From Parvibaculum sp049651025 (GTDB lineage: Bacteria > Pseudomonadota > Alphaproteobacteria > Parvibaculales > Parvibaculaceae), in NCBI RefSeq assembly GCF_049651025.1, contig NZ_JBASBH010000032.1:12279-76278 (forward strand): a stretch of DNA of 64,000 nucleotides, given 5' to 3'. Below the pieces are notes generated by a model. That model saw only the letters and a program-made list of their open reading frames with translations, did not search any database and was not told the origin of the DNA. Below, piece by piece: positions 48,596 to 57,060 of the stretch (positions are counted from its first letter, which is position 1; each line of letters starts with the position of its first letter). The position numbers were made by a program, and so were the translations under genes.

Positions 48596-49644
48596 TGTCC
48601 ACCATAGCAAGACAATCCGAGGCTGCGCTGAGCCTGTCTCGCGCTCTCATGAACACGTCTCACCTGCCCTTATTGCTGTTTGATGGCGATTTGCGTGTTG
48701 TTTGCGCCACGCGCTCCTTCTGCTCGATCTTCGACATGCATCCCGACCAGACCGACGGTCGTTCGCTTGATGAACTCGGCAAGGGCGAATGGGACATGCC
48801 GCAATTGCGTCTCCTTCTGGAGAACGCGCTCACCGACGGGTCCGAGATGGGGGACTACGAGACGGAGCTCGAGCGCCCCGGCCTCCCCCCTCGCAGGCTG
48901 ATCCTGCATGTGCAAAATCTCGTTTATGACGACGAGACGAATGCGCGGATTTTGCTCACCATAAATGACGTGACAAATGTTCGTCATACGGAGCAAATGA
49001 ATGTCACGCTCCTTCTGGAGAAAGACAACCTGCTGCGCGAACGCGACATCCTGCTTCAGGAAATGCAGCACCGGGTCGCAAACAGCCTCCAGATCATCGC
49101 CAGCGTCCTGCTGCTGAAAGCGCGCACGGTGAAGTCGGAAGAGACACGGCTTCACCTGCAGGACGCCCATGACCGCGTCATGTCGGTCGCCGCCGTACAG
49201 CAACATCTGCAGGCAAGCCTTGGCGATGTCGATGTCGGCCCCTATCTGAGCAAGCTCTGCGAAAGCCTCGCCTCCTCAATGATACGGGAAAACCGCCCTC
49301 TCACGCTCGAGGTGATCGCCGATAAAGCGTCGATCAGTTCGCATGACGCCGTCAGCCTCGGCCTGATTGTCACCGAGCTCGTCATCAATGCGCTGAAACA
49401 TGCGTTCCCCGATGGTGTTGGTGGCCTGGTGATCGTCCGCTATGAAGTCGACGCCTCGGGATGGACGCTTTCTGTCACCGACGATGGTATCGGCAGGCCG
49501 CTGCCCTCCGCCGCCACGAAGGTCGGCCTCGGCACGAGCATCGTCGAAGCGCTGGCCAAGCAGCTCGGCGGCCATGTCGTGATCTCAAGCGCCAATCCCG
49601 GCGCAAAAATCTCGATCATCAACACGCCGCAAGCCGCTTCATAG
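48595..49644 (+). CDS. HisKA_2/HWE-type sensor histidine kinase with PAS domain
   Basis: A 349-residue soluble kinase. Residues 15-125 form a PAS sensor (LPLLLFDGDLRVVCATRSFC to LLTINDVTNV), then a short coiled coil, and the HisKA_2 dimerisation helix LLQEMQHRVANSLQIIASVL with phosphoacceptor H159. The HATPase follows with VTELVINALKHAFP, TDDGIGRP and GLGTSIVEALAKQLGG. No transmembrane segment, so it senses a cytosolic signal. This class commonly feeds alphaproteobacterial general-stress or light responses. The receiver/HPt genes at 52.1-53.6 kb are possible partners. AAGGATAGG before the ATG lies inside the inverted repeat. Confidence 0.9.
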   Translation: MSTIARQSEAALSLSRALMNTSHLPLLLFDGDLRVVCATRSFCSIFDMHPDQTDGRSLDELGKGEWDMPQLRLLLENALTDGSEMGDYETELERPGLPPRRLILHVQNLVYDDETNARILLTINDVTNVRHTEQMNVTLLLEKDNLLRERDILLQEMQHRVANSLQIIASVLLLKARTVKSEETRLHLQDAHDRVMSVAAVQQHLQASLGDVDVGPYLSKLCESLASSMIRENRPLTLEVIADKASISSHDAVSLGLIVTELVINALKHAFPDGVGGLVIVRYEVDASGWTLSVTDDGIGRPLPSAATKVGLGTSIVEALAKQLGGHVVISSANPGAKISIINTPQAAS

Positions 49645-49652
49645 ATTCTGGC

Positions 49653-50141
49653 CTACCAGTATTCAGGTGGCGCAACCCCTTCCATAACCTCGCGGATGCG
49701 AGCCCGTGTTGCCGTCGTCGTGCCCTCCGGCAAGTCATCCGGGCTGAAAAAACCCGTCTCGGCAATTTCGAGGCTCTTGCGCGACACGCGCTCATAGCTG
49801 CCCGGCCCGACGACGAAGAGCGCGATATGGTCCGACTTGAATTCACGAAAATTCGCATAGACGCCCACAAGCCGGGGCTTCTCGGCATCGCTCGCAACGA
49901 TGATGCCCGCCTCCTCGTCGATCTCCCGAATGACAGCTGCCTGCAATGTCTCGCCCCGGTCGACGCCGCCGCCCGGCAGATACCAGCCGGGCGTGTAGGT
50001 GTGCCGCACCAGCAGCACGCGGCCCTCGGCGTCGCGGACAAGACCGCGCGCGCCCATGGTCAAAGGCCGAGTGAAGCGCCAATAGATGCGCGCCATAGGC
50101 ATTAACAATTTCAGCAGAGATCTGGGGATTCGTTCCATCAT
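49653..50141 (-). CDS. Nudix hydrolase
   Basis: A 162-residue Nudix protein with the box PGGGVDRGETLQAAVIREID followed by EEAGI (residues about 57-81) and the surrounding GARGLVRDAEGRVLLVRHTY and FSPDDLPEG, typical of small Nudix enzymes acting on nucleoside diphosphate derivatives. The N-terminus (KLLMPMARIYWRFTRPLTMG) is basic and hydrophobic and may associate with membrane. Two adjacent ATGs (50141, 50138) compete. Substrate not predictable. It is convergent with the kinase gene, eight bases apart. Confidence 0.9.
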   Translation of the reverse strand: MMERIPRSLLKLLMPMARIYWRFTRPLTMGARGLVRDAEGRVLLVRHTYTPGWYLPGGGVDRGETLQAAVIREIDEEAGIIVASDAEKPRLVGVYANFREFKSDHIALFVVGPGSYERVSRKSLEIAETGFFSPDDLPEGTTTATRARIREVMEGVAPPEYW

Positions 50142-50272
50142 TCTCCGACTTTATCAGATGAAACAGGAACGGCAGCTTTTGCGCGCGGCGATCTTTAGAG
50201 TGCATCAACGAATGGGAGCTTAATTTCGCGCCTTAAGCCTTTGATTCACGCATCCGACGGGCCATCAGACAA

Positions 50273-51040
50273 ATGCGTCTTTCTTCCCTGCTGAAGCGGC
50301 GCCGGAAAACCAAGCGGACGCCCCCGCCTCCGGAAGCGCCCCGCGTCTCCCGCAGCGCGGTCGCCCGCGCCTTGCGCCATTCGGCTGTGGCCTCCTCCTA
50401 TCGTTCGGCCGCCGAACTCGGCATGCGCATCGCAACAGCCCTCTCCACGATCGAGACCGCCGTGCTCGCCATTGATGCGGTGAACGATCATCTGCGCGAA
50501 GGCGCAAACCTCGTCGCAGGCGCGGCCAAATCCGACAATCTCGGGCGCCGCGCGCTTCTGGCCGGACGCTACGACGATGTGCGCGCCGAAATCGACGCCG
50601 CCGTCGGCTCCGCCGCGCATAACCGCATAAACCTCATCAATGGCTGCCTGATCGGCGGCCAGCATGCGACGTTCGACATTCCACTCGACTATGAAGGCCG
50701 CTCGGGCATCGCCATCGCCGTGGTCAATCTGACGACCGGCGAAGGCGGGCTTGCACTTTCGCCGCCCCGTTCCGCCTTCGCGGAAGACGCAGAAATCGCG
50801 ACAATTCTGGGCGAGATCGACGCGGCGCAAAGCCGGATCGCCGAAGTCAGTATGCGTTTTTCCGACCATGCGGCGCTGATTGCCGACCGCCTTGGCCGCC
50901 TCCAGGAACTCGCAGGCGCCAAACCCATCGAATCCCACCTGCCCACAGGGGCCGACACCCTGCTGCATGGCACAAGCAACGACGCCCAGCCGCTGGACCT
51001 CGATATCCTCGAAACCGTCGAGCCTCTTGGCGAGAAGTGA
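50273..51040 (+). CDS. Flagellin-like helical protein outside a flagellar locus
   Basis: A 255-residue protein beginning with a strongly basic MRLSSLLKRRRKTKR and a Pro-rich linker. Residues 45-125 resemble the flagellin N-terminal helical core: ALSTIETAVLAIDAVNDHLR, then EGANLVAGAAKSDNLGRRAL, and AEIDAAVGSAAHNRINLING, with the phasing and N-x-N-L-x-x-G turn of flagellin. A beta segment (DIPLDYEGRSGIAIAVVNL) and a long C-terminal helix (EIDAAQSRIAEVSMRFSDHA) follow, reminiscent of the flagellin C-terminal helix. The conserved polymerising D0 ends are absent. No flagellar gene is nearby. Relationship is by eye. Confidence 0.6.
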   Translation: MRLSSLLKRRRKTKRTPPPPEAPRVSRSAVARALRHSAVASSYRSAAELGMRIATALSTIETAVLAIDAVNDHLREGANLVAGAAKSDNLGRRALLAGRYDDVRAEIDAAVGSAAHNRINLINGCLIGGQHATFDIPLDYEGRSGIAIAVVNLTTGEGGLALSPPRSAFAEDAEIATILGEIDAAQSRIAEVSMRFSDHAALIADRLGRLQELAGAKPIESHLPTGADTLLHGTSNDAQPLDLDILETVEPLGEK

Positions 51041-51106
51041 TTTTTCTCCCATCTTGGAGCTGCCGCTCTACCCCTTCGGGAAAAGCGTGCAATTCAGGAG
51101 GCGAAA

Positions 51107-51958
51107 ATGAGCGACGCGAACGCTGAACAGATCGAAGCCTGGAACGGCGCGATGGGTGCGAAATGGGTCCGCTATCAGGACCGCCTCGATCGCATGCTGA
51201 CGCCCTTTGGAAACGCGCTTCTCAAAGCAGCGACCATCAGCCCCGGCCAACGCATCATGGATATCGGCTGCGGCTGCGGCGCGACGACGCTTGAGGCGGC
51301 GGCACTGACCGGCGCGGAGGGCCGCACGCTCGGCGTCGATATTTCACTCCCCATGATTACCCGCGCCCGGGAACGCAACGCCGCGCGCGGCCTTTCCGCC
51401 GCCTTCAGCGTTGCCGACGCCTCGCAGCATGATTTTGGTCCCGATGCATTCGACCTGATGATTTCGCGCTTCGGCATCATGTTCTTCGACGATCCGGTCT
51501 CGGCTTTCAGCAATCTGCGTAACGCCCTGACGAAGAACGGTCGCCTTGCATTTGTCTGCTGGCGGGGGATGGCCGAAAATCCGTGGCTATCCGCGCCGAT
51601 GCGCGCCGCCCTGCCCCTGCTGCCGCCTTTCGAGCCGACGCCGCCGGACGCACCCGGACCTTTCGCCTTTGCCGATAGCGATCGCGTCACCGGCCTTCTC
51701 AGCGATGCAGGCTTTCGCGACATAAAGGCGACGCCATTCGACGCCAAACTTGTCCTCGGCGTGCCTGAAGGCAACCCGCTCGAAGAAGCGCTTGCCCAGT
51801 CGCTTGAAATCGGGCCGCTCTCGCGCCTTCTCACCGAAGCGCCGGACGATCTTCGCGCCCGTGTCACCGATGCGGTGCGCGCCGAGCTTGCCAAACATCT
51901 GACGGCGGACGGCGTCGCCCTCAATGGCGGGGCCTGGATATTCACGGCGCGAGCATGA
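51107..51958 (+). CDS. Class I SAM-dependent methyltransferase
   Basis: A 283-residue methyltransferase of the UbiE/Methyltransf_11 type. Motif I is IMDIGCGCGATTLEAAAL (residues about 46-63), motif II TLGVDISLPMITRARERN, post-I FSVADASQHDFGPDAFDLMI, and FDDPVSAFSNLRNALTKNGR for the later strand. GNGAMGAKW near residue 8 (WNGAMGAKWVRYQDRLD) is typical of a subgroup acting on small molecules. Substrate unknown. GGAGG precedes the ATG. It follows the flagellin-like gene by 66 bases. Confidence 0.88.
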   Translation: MSDANAEQIEAWNGAMGAKWVRYQDRLDRMLTPFGNALLKAATISPGQRIMDIGCGCGATTLEAAALTGAEGRTLGVDISLPMITRARERNAARGLSAAFSVADASQHDFGPDAFDLMISRFGIMFFDDPVSAFSNLRNALTKNGRLAFVCWRGMAENPWLSAPMRAALPLLPPFEPTPPDAPGPFAFADSDRVTGLLSDAGFRDIKATPFDAKLVLGVPEGNPLEEALAQSLEIGPLSRLLTEAPDDLRARVTDAVRAELAKHLTADGVALNGGAWIFTARA

Positions 51959-52096
51959 AACGGGCGTTTCTTTTCAACGCATAAGCGCGCCGTACCGCTT
52001 CCCGGTACAAGAATTTTAAGACCTTCCCGATAGTCTTTCGGCGAGCACATTCTGGCGCGTGGGGCGCCGGACATGCTGTGCTTGTCGGGGGGAAAC

Positions 52097-52594
52097 ATGG
52101 CTCGATCAGTTTTCGAGACATTGACGGTACTTGCAGTCGATGACAGCAAGTACATGCGTAAATTGCTAGAGGAACTTCTCCGCGTGCTTGGCGTCGGCCA
52201 CATATATGTGGCGGCTGACGGCGAAGAGGCATGGTCCTACTACCTTCAGCACAAACCCGATCTCGTCATCACCGACGCCGCCATGGAGCCGACAGACGGC
52301 TTCGCGCTTGCAAGCCGCATGCGCGCCGCCGACAGCCGCGACATTGGACGCATCCCCATCATCATGGTGTCCGCCCATAGCGAATTATCCGCCGTGGAAA
52401 AAGCGCGCGATATCGGCATCACCGATTTTATCTGCAAGCCCCTGTCGCCCCGCCTGCTTTATGAACGCCTCGTCGTCGCTGTGAACCGCCCGCGCGATTA
52501 CGTCGAGAGTGTGAGCCTCGCGAAATCCGACATGCCGCGCAACGACATGACTTTCGATGGCGCGGCCATGTCAAACAACATCGCCCTTATCTGA
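52097..52594 (+). CDS. Single-domain response regulator (receiver)
   Basis: A 165-residue receiver-only protein. The acidic pair is D15-D16 (LAVDDSKYM), the phospho-acceptor D60 (LVITDAAMEPTDGF), the switch Ser S92 (MVSAHSE) and the conserved Lys K114 (FICKPLSP). No output domain follows; the last 35 residues are a short tail. GGGGGGAA precedes ATG 52097. It starts a three-gene set with an HPt-like protein and a second, similar receiver, suggesting a phosphorelay. Confidence 0.92.
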   Translation: MARSVFETLTVLAVDDSKYMRKLLEELLRVLGVGHIYVAADGEEAWSYYLQHKPDLVITDAAMEPTDGFALASRMRAADSRDIGRIPIIMVSAHSELSAVEKARDIGITDFICKPLSPRLLYERLVVAVNRPRDYVESVSLAKSDMPRNDMTFDGAAMSNNIALI

Positions 52595-52605
52595 GAGAGA
52601 CAATC

Positions 52606-53115
52606 ATGAGTGACCCTTTCAGATCGCAGAACTCAAACGGCGTCGACGCGCGTTTCATTCGCCTGCCCTCCATTGCCGAACGCAAGCTCGGGCCGGATTA
52701 CGTCGCGCCCATTCGGCTCGATCCGCGCCTGCTCGACCAGATGCAGCGCACGATCAAGGAACTCTCCGCGAAATATGCCGAAACCCTGTCGGCGCAAATC
52801 GACCAACTGCCGCCGCTGATCGGCCGCGCCTGTGCGGGCATTGCGGAAGCGCGCGGCCAGCTCTACGCCATCGCGCATGATGTGCGCGGCCTTGCAGGCA
52901 CCTTCGGCCATCCCATTGTCGGCAGCTTCGCCAAGTCGCTCTGCGGCTATATGGAGACGCGCTCGAACCTCGACACGACCATCGTCGGCTTTCACGTCGA
53001 GGCCATGCGCGACGCGCTGGACGATCCGCAGCCGGATGCGAGCCTCGCCCATGAGACGCTGCGCTCCCTCGAACTGCTGATCGATGCGACGGGTGGCGAA
53101 AGGTCCGTCGGATGA
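52606..53115 (+). CDS. HPt-like phosphotransfer protein
   Basis: A 169-residue mostly helical protein. The motif YAIAHDVRGLAGTFGHPIVG places a histidine (H91) on a helix in the H-x-x-[KR]-G-x-[AS] context of Hpt domains, so it is probably phosphorylated. Flanking helices (LLDQMQRTIKELSAKYAETL; SFAKSLCGYMETRS) fit a four-helix bundle. The gene is 11 bases after one receiver gene and overlaps the next by four bases (ATGA). It likely shuttles phosphate between the two receivers or from an unlinked kinase. Confidence 0.8.
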   Translation: MSDPFRSQNSNGVDARFIRLPSIAERKLGPDYVAPIRLDPRLLDQMQRTIKELSAKYAETLSAQIDQLPPLIGRACAGIAEARGQLYAIAHDVRGLAGTFGHPIVGSFAKSLCGYMETRSNLDTTIVGFHVEAMRDALDDPQPDASLAHETLRSLELLIDATGGERSVG

Positions 53116-53624
53116 CACAGCTCCCGCCGTCACGCGACACAGAACTTTTCGCAGGGCTGAAAGTTTTGCTGGTCGAAGACAGCGGCGAGATGCGCAGACT
53201 GCTGGTCGCGCTGCTGGAAGCCATCGGAATCGGCGAAATCATATGCGCGGCAGACGGCCATACGGGCCTGAAACTTTTCGTCGAACGCGCGCCGGACATC
53301 GTCATCACCGATGGCGCAATGCATCCAATGGACGGCTATGAAATGACGCGCGCGATCCGCGCCATGCGCAAACCCGACGATGCGCCGGGACAAGGCAGCG
53401 ACATTCCCGTGCTGATGCTGTCGGGTCATGTGGGGCCGGAAATCATCGCCCGTGCGCGCGACGAAGGCGTCACCGATTACATCGTGAAGCCGGTAACGCC
53501 CATGCTGCTCTATGAACGCCTGATCGCGGCGATTGCGAGACCTGCCCATATCGTCGAAACGCCGACCTATCGCGGCCCCTCGCCGACGCGCCGCCTCGTC
53601 GCTCGCGAGGCGGACAACGGCTGA
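53112..53624 (+). CDS. Single-domain response regulator (receiver), second of the pair
   Basis: A 170-residue receiver with acidic residues E22-D23 (LLVEDSGEM), phospho-acceptor D67 (IVITDGAMHPMDGY), the LMLSGH switch strand and Lys in YIVKPVTP. It shares the unusual ITD-x-AM-x-P-x-DGF/Y block with the receiver at 52097, pointing to a duplication. A short basic tail replaces an output domain. Its ATG overlaps the HPt gene stop, so stoichiometric synthesis is likely. It is convergent with the alpha/beta hydrolase gene with no gap. Confidence 0.92.
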   Translation: MTQLPPSRDTELFAGLKVLLVEDSGEMRRLLVALLEAIGIGEIICAADGHTGLKLFVERAPDIVITDGAMHPMDGYEMTRAIRAMRKPDDAPGQGSDIPVLMLSGHVGPEIIARARDEGVTDYIVKPVTPMLLYERLIAAIARPAHIVETPTYRGPSPTRRLVAREADNG

Positions 53625-54440
53625 TCAGCCCGTCACGTCATCGAGGAAACGGCCAAGCAGCGGATTGACGCGCGACGCATCCTCCCAGAAGGGCATATGC
53701 GCCAGCCCTTCGAGAATATGCACCTTGCGATCCCATAGATTGCTGTAGGCCAGCGTCTTCAGAAAAGCATTATTGACGAAAGGCTCCTTCTCGCCGGAGA
53801 CGACCGCCAGCGGCTGCGTTGCTGTTTCGGCAATATCGCGTCCATCGAGGTCGAGCCCCGCAATCGCCGATTGCAGCATCAGCGAGCGGAAGCGCCCATC
53901 GGCACGCACAGCCGCTTCAACCATCCATGGCAGCAGCTCGACATTCTCGCCCATGCCATGCTGCGCATGACGGCGTGCTTCCTCAGGCGTGAAGCTCTCC
54001 TTGAAGGTGAGATCCTGCAGCGACGGCAAGAACGCCTCGCCCATATCTGCCGCGCCTGCGGGCGGCGTGCCGGTGATCCATGCCGCCACCGTGCCGGGCC
54101 AGCGCACCATCATCTCGAGCGCCGCATGTCCGCCAAGCGACCAGCCGACGATGACCGCGCGATCGATGCGAAGCGCATCGAGAAGAGCGATGGCCGCATC
54201 CGCAAAACCGTGAATTGAATAGGTGAGCGCCGGGTCAGGCGCATTCGAACTCGCGCCATGTCCCGGCAGGTCGAAGGCGATCATCCGGTAGCTAAGCCCC
54301 AATTCGCTGACGAGCTGGCGACCGAATACTTCCTTGCAGGAGGAGTTGCCGTGAATGAAGAGAACGACCGGCCCCTCGCCCCCTGTATCGACCCAGGCAA
54401 GCTTCCCATGCGCTGTCTCGGTAAACCCTGTTTTCAGCAT
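53625..54440 (-). CDS. Alpha/beta hydrolase
   Basis: A 271-residue alpha/beta hydrolase. The oxyanion-region LFIHGNSSCKEVF (about 27-39), DLPGHGAS, the nucleophile elbow GWSLGGHAAL with S101, an Asp in the EKEPFV strand region and the catalytic His in LEGLAHMPFWED are recognisable. Family members include esterases, epoxide hydrolases and meta-cleavage hydrolases; the cap domain between residues 125 and 195 gives no specific hint. The gene is divergent from the diiron protein gene. Confidence 0.9.
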   Translation of the reverse strand: MLKTGFTETAHGKLAWVDTGGEGPVVLFIHGNSSCKEVFGRQLVSELGLSYRMIAFDLPGHGASSNAPDPALTYSIHGFADAAIALLDALRIDRAVIVGWSLGGHAALEMMVRWPGTVAAWITGTPPAGAADMGEAFLPSLQDLTFKESFTPEEARRHAQHGMGENVELLPWMVEAAVRADGRFRSLMLQSAIAGLDLDGRDIAETATQPLAVVSGEKEPFVNNAFLKTLAYSNLWDRKVHILEGLAHMPFWEDASRVNPLLGRFLDDVTG

Positions 54441-54550
54441 CCCGCTCCCCGTTTTCGGCCGATTTTGGTGTTCAGACTATCATTTTCATCGCCCCGCACA
54501 CCTGCAAAAGCGCAGATTTCCGCGACGTTCCAATCCGCGTGAATCAAAAA

Positions 54551-54600
54551 TGACAGAGGCGTCATTATTTTTTGCATCTGTTAATCCTTGGCGCTATATT
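54551..54600 (+). promoter_or_regulatory. Promoter of the diiron-protein gene with a palindromic site
   Basis: TTGCAT (54572-54577), a 17-bp spacer and TATATT (54595-54600) form a good sigma-70-type promoter 66 bases before the ATG at 54667. The palindrome TGAC-N6-GTCA (54551-54564) lies just upstream of the -35 and could bind a regulator. No factor can be named. Confidence 0.55.
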
Positions 54601-54666
54601 TATTGGGATGAGGCTGGCCAGCCCCCGGCTCTGTATGAATCTCTCGAATCGGCTCTGGGAGGAGAC

Positions 54667-55800
54667 ATGACGAAGATCGACACGAATATTACGGTTGACG
54701 CTGCCTATGAGGCCGTCGCCCCGAACGATTTCCCCGCGATGATGGAAGTTGACCGCTACAACAAGCGCTCGACCGCCTTCGACAAAATCATCTCCGCGAC
54801 CCATGACCATTTCTGGGATCCGCTGGACACCAAGTACATCGACTTCTCCGCGCCCTTCGACATGGAGAACGAGTACCTCATCGACCCGAGCCAGAACACC
54901 GATCTGAAAACTGCCGTCGGCGAAAAGCTCGACGAGAAGCAGAAGATCAAACTGGTCAATCTCGACGTGCAATGGGGCCTGTCCTCGATCCTGCATGGCG
55001 AAGCCGGCGCACTGGCGCTCTCCGCCTCGCTCTGCCACATCCTGAAAGATCCGGGCGCGCAGGAATACGCTGCCAACCAGACACGCGAAGAAGCCCGCCA
55101 CGTCGCCGGTTTTTCCCGCTACATTCAGGCGCGCTGGGGCAAGCCCGTTAAGGTCGGTCCCGCCCTCGGCGATGTGCTGACCGATCTGGTCACGACGCCT
55201 CTCGTCTGGAAGAAGATCGTCGGCATGCAGATGCTGGTCGAAGGCCTCGCCATGGGCGCCTTTGCGACCTTCTACAAGGTCAGCCGCGACCCGCTGATGG
55301 TGAAGCTGATGCAGCTCGTCATGACGGACGAAGCCTTCCATCACAAGTTCGGCAAGATCTGGGCCGACCGCACGATCCCGAACATCAACCCGGCCGAGCG
55401 CGACGCGATCGAAGACTGGGCCTGGCACATTTTCGAAGTGCTGCTCTACAACCTCGGTTCGCCCGAGCAGAAGAAGCACATCTACGCCGCTGTCGGCCTC
55501 GAATGGGAATGGGTGCAGGGCGCATTCATGGAAGCCCTGACCGATGCCAATATCCGCAAGGAAATGCAGGAGACGACGAACATCTTCCGTGTTCTGATCA
55601 AGACGCTCCTCAAGGCAGGCATCATCACCAGCCGCACCTCGGCCAACTACGCGGCCTTTATCGACATGCGCGAACTGCACCTCGAAGGCGACCGCATGGT
55701 CGGCGACGACATCGCGGAAGAAGGCATCAAGTACCTGCTCCAGCTCAACGGCCAGGGCAACCGCAACTACTCGCTCGACAAGATGTCGGCAGCCGAATAA
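54667..55800 (+). CDS. Ferritin-like (R2-type) diiron protein, probable oxygenase
   Basis: A 377-residue helical protein. The four-helix diiron ligand set is visible: E112 (LHGEAGALA), E142 and H145 in REEARHVAGF, E192 (LVEGLAMGAF) and E222 with H225 in TDEAFHHKFG, two E-x-x-H motifs as in ribonucleotide-reductase-R2-like oxygenases. No radical-Tyr role can be assigned. Fatty-acid or hydrocarbon oxidation would fit the lipid-oxidation genes downstream, but that is inference. ATG 54667 has GGGAGGAG at ideal spacing; upstream in-frame ATGs (54550, 54355) precede the promoter. A strong terminator follows. Confidence 0.82.
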   Translation: MTKIDTNITVDAAYEAVAPNDFPAMMEVDRYNKRSTAFDKIISATHDHFWDPLDTKYIDFSAPFDMENEYLIDPSQNTDLKTAVGEKLDEKQKIKLVNLDVQWGLSSILHGEAGALALSASLCHILKDPGAQEYAANQTREEARHVAGFSRYIQARWGKPVKVGPALGDVLTDLVTTPLVWKKIVGMQMLVEGLAMGAFATFYKVSRDPLMVKLMQLVMTDEAFHHKFGKIWADRTIPNINPAERDAIEDWAWHIFEVLLYNLGSPEQKKHIYAAVGLEWEWVQGAFMEALTDANIRKEMQETTNIFRVLIKTLLKAGIITSRTSANYAAFIDMRELHLEGDRMVGDDIAEEGIKYLLQLNGQGNRNYSLDKMSAAE

Positions 55801-55818
55801 GCGCGTTTCATTAAATGC

Positions 55819-55853
55819 AAAAGGGCGGCACTCGCGGGTGCCGCCCTTTTTGT
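55819..55853 (+). terminator. Intrinsic terminator after the diiron-protein gene
   Basis: AAAAGGGCGGCAC (55819-55831) and GTGCCGCCCTTTT (55838-55850) form a perfect 13-bp stem with a 6-base loop, followed by TTGTTTG, 18 bases after the stop codon. It is the strongest terminator in the window and may work in both directions. Confidence 0.92.
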
Positions 55854-55858
55854 TTGCC

Positions 55859-55947
55859 GTCATTGCGAACGCAGCGAAGTAATCGAGAGCCGCATCTTCA
55901 TTGGCCTCGTCCTTCGAGACGCCGCTGCGCGGCTCCTCAGGATGAGG
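55859..55947. repeat. Two dispersed-repeat motifs (GTCATTGCGAACG... and CCTC...GAGG palindrome)
   Basis: GTCATTGCGAACGCAGCGAA begins at 55859 and extends to about 55891, a motif I recognise as a widespread intergenic repeat type. It is followed by the REP-like palindrome CCTCGTCCTTCGAG to CTCAGGATGAGG (55905-55947), the same family as 526-634. Located between the diiron gene and the protease gene. Confidence 0.65.
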
Positions 55948-56019
55948 GGCGCCACGCCCGCCCCCGAATGTGCTAGGCTACATACTCGTACGGAGTTCTG
56001 GTTCTCGGGCAGAGGGCAC

Positions 56020-56913
56020 ATGAACCTTCACCGCGCGGCGTGGCTTCAGTTGACATGGATCGCGGCCGGGGCCGTGGCGCTCGCGCTGCTATATGCCTCT
56101 TATGCTCATGCAAATATCTTCGGCAAAGACGACCGCCGCTTGCTAACCGATGCGGACAAGCTCTCCGCCGTCGGCCTCATCGTCTGCAAAGACACGACGC
56201 GCCGCCCGACAGCCGCCCTCGTAGCACCGCATGGATCACGCCGCCGCGACATCATCATCACCGTCGCACACGCCTTTCTCAGCCGCGACGACAAGCGATT
56301 GGCGCCATGCGAATTCTGGCCGGGCGGCCGCGACGATGACGCAACGCCCATCGCCTTCACTCTGCTGGGAACGGCAAGACCCGACGACGCGTGGAATGAG
56401 GACTGGGCCGTCGCCATGCTTGTCCGCAACGCCCCGCAGAAATATCAGCCGCTCGAGCCGCTCGTCATGCGGCCGGAAGAGGCCGACGCGCTCCGGGAAG
56501 ACGGCGCGAAGTTTCTGCTCGCCGGCCATAACGGTGAAATTGGCCCGCTGATGGTCTCGGAACATTGCGGCCCGATGCGCAAGGTGAACGCCGACATCAA
56601 CCGCTTCGACGCCCGCGCCTTCAATCATGATTGCGACATGATGCCGGGCTGGTCCGGCGGCCCGCTGATGATCGAGATAAACGGCCAGCCATTCGTCATT
56701 GCCGTCAACGCGACGGAACTGAACGCATTGGTGACGCAAGTGGGCGAAACCTATAGCGGCATTTACAACGCCAACACTGCAGTGCGCATCGACGGCCCGT
56801 TTTTCGACGCCATTTTGCACCTTGCCCGTAACGGCTATCCCGAGCGGCCATTTGCGGGAAAATCCACATGCGTAGTGTGGATGCCCGACCCTATCGAGCC
56901 GAAACGCTGCTGA
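56020..56913 (+). CDS. Secreted trypsin-like serine protease
   Basis: A 297-residue protein with an N-terminal signal/anchor (residues 8-31). A chymotrypsin-type triad is visible: H84 (IITVAHAF), D128 (WNEDWAVAML) and S212 (MPGWSGGPLM, the GxSGG nucleophile context). Six cysteines could stabilise the extracytoplasmic fold. It lacks PDZ domains, so it is not DegP-like. It is a single gene between a repeat region and the acyl-CoA synthetase gene. The substrate is unknown. GAGGG precedes ATG 56020. Confidence 0.82.
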   Translation: MNLHRAAWLQLTWIAAGAVALALLYASYAHANIFGKDDRRLLTDADKLSAVGLIVCKDTTRRPTAALVAPHGSRRRDIIITVAHAFLSRDDKRLAPCEFWPGGRDDDATPIAFTLLGTARPDDAWNEDWAVAMLVRNAPQKYQPLEPLVMRPEEADALREDGAKFLLAGHNGEIGPLMVSEHCGPMRKVNADINRFDARAFNHDCDMMPGWSGGPLMIEINGQPFVIAVNATELNALVTQVGETYSGIYNANTAVRIDGPFFDAILHLARNGYPERPFAGKSTCVVWMPDPIEPKRC

Positions 56914-57060
56914 CATATTTGAAAGCTTGAGCCTCGGGGCCCGGGGGCGGCGCGCAGGACTGCGATACGTGACGCGCCTGATTTTCAATGTAATATACCG
57001 GCAATCACAAATCTGGCCGTCTCAGGCCGATAAAATCAAAAGACTTCTGGGAGAAACGTG

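Noticed and set aside
51992..52008. Hairpin GTACCG-N5-CGGTAC after the methyltransferase gene as a terminator
   Set aside because: Only a 6-bp stem and no clean T-run (AAGAATTTT); it could be a weak terminator or a chance palindrome, so it is not listed as a feature.
54355..54666. A longer N-terminus for the diiron protein (ATG at 54355 or 54550)
   Set aside because: The extra residues have no family resemblance, neither start has a ribosome-binding site, and the best promoter (54572-54600) lies downstream of both; GGGAGGAG before 54667 decides the start.
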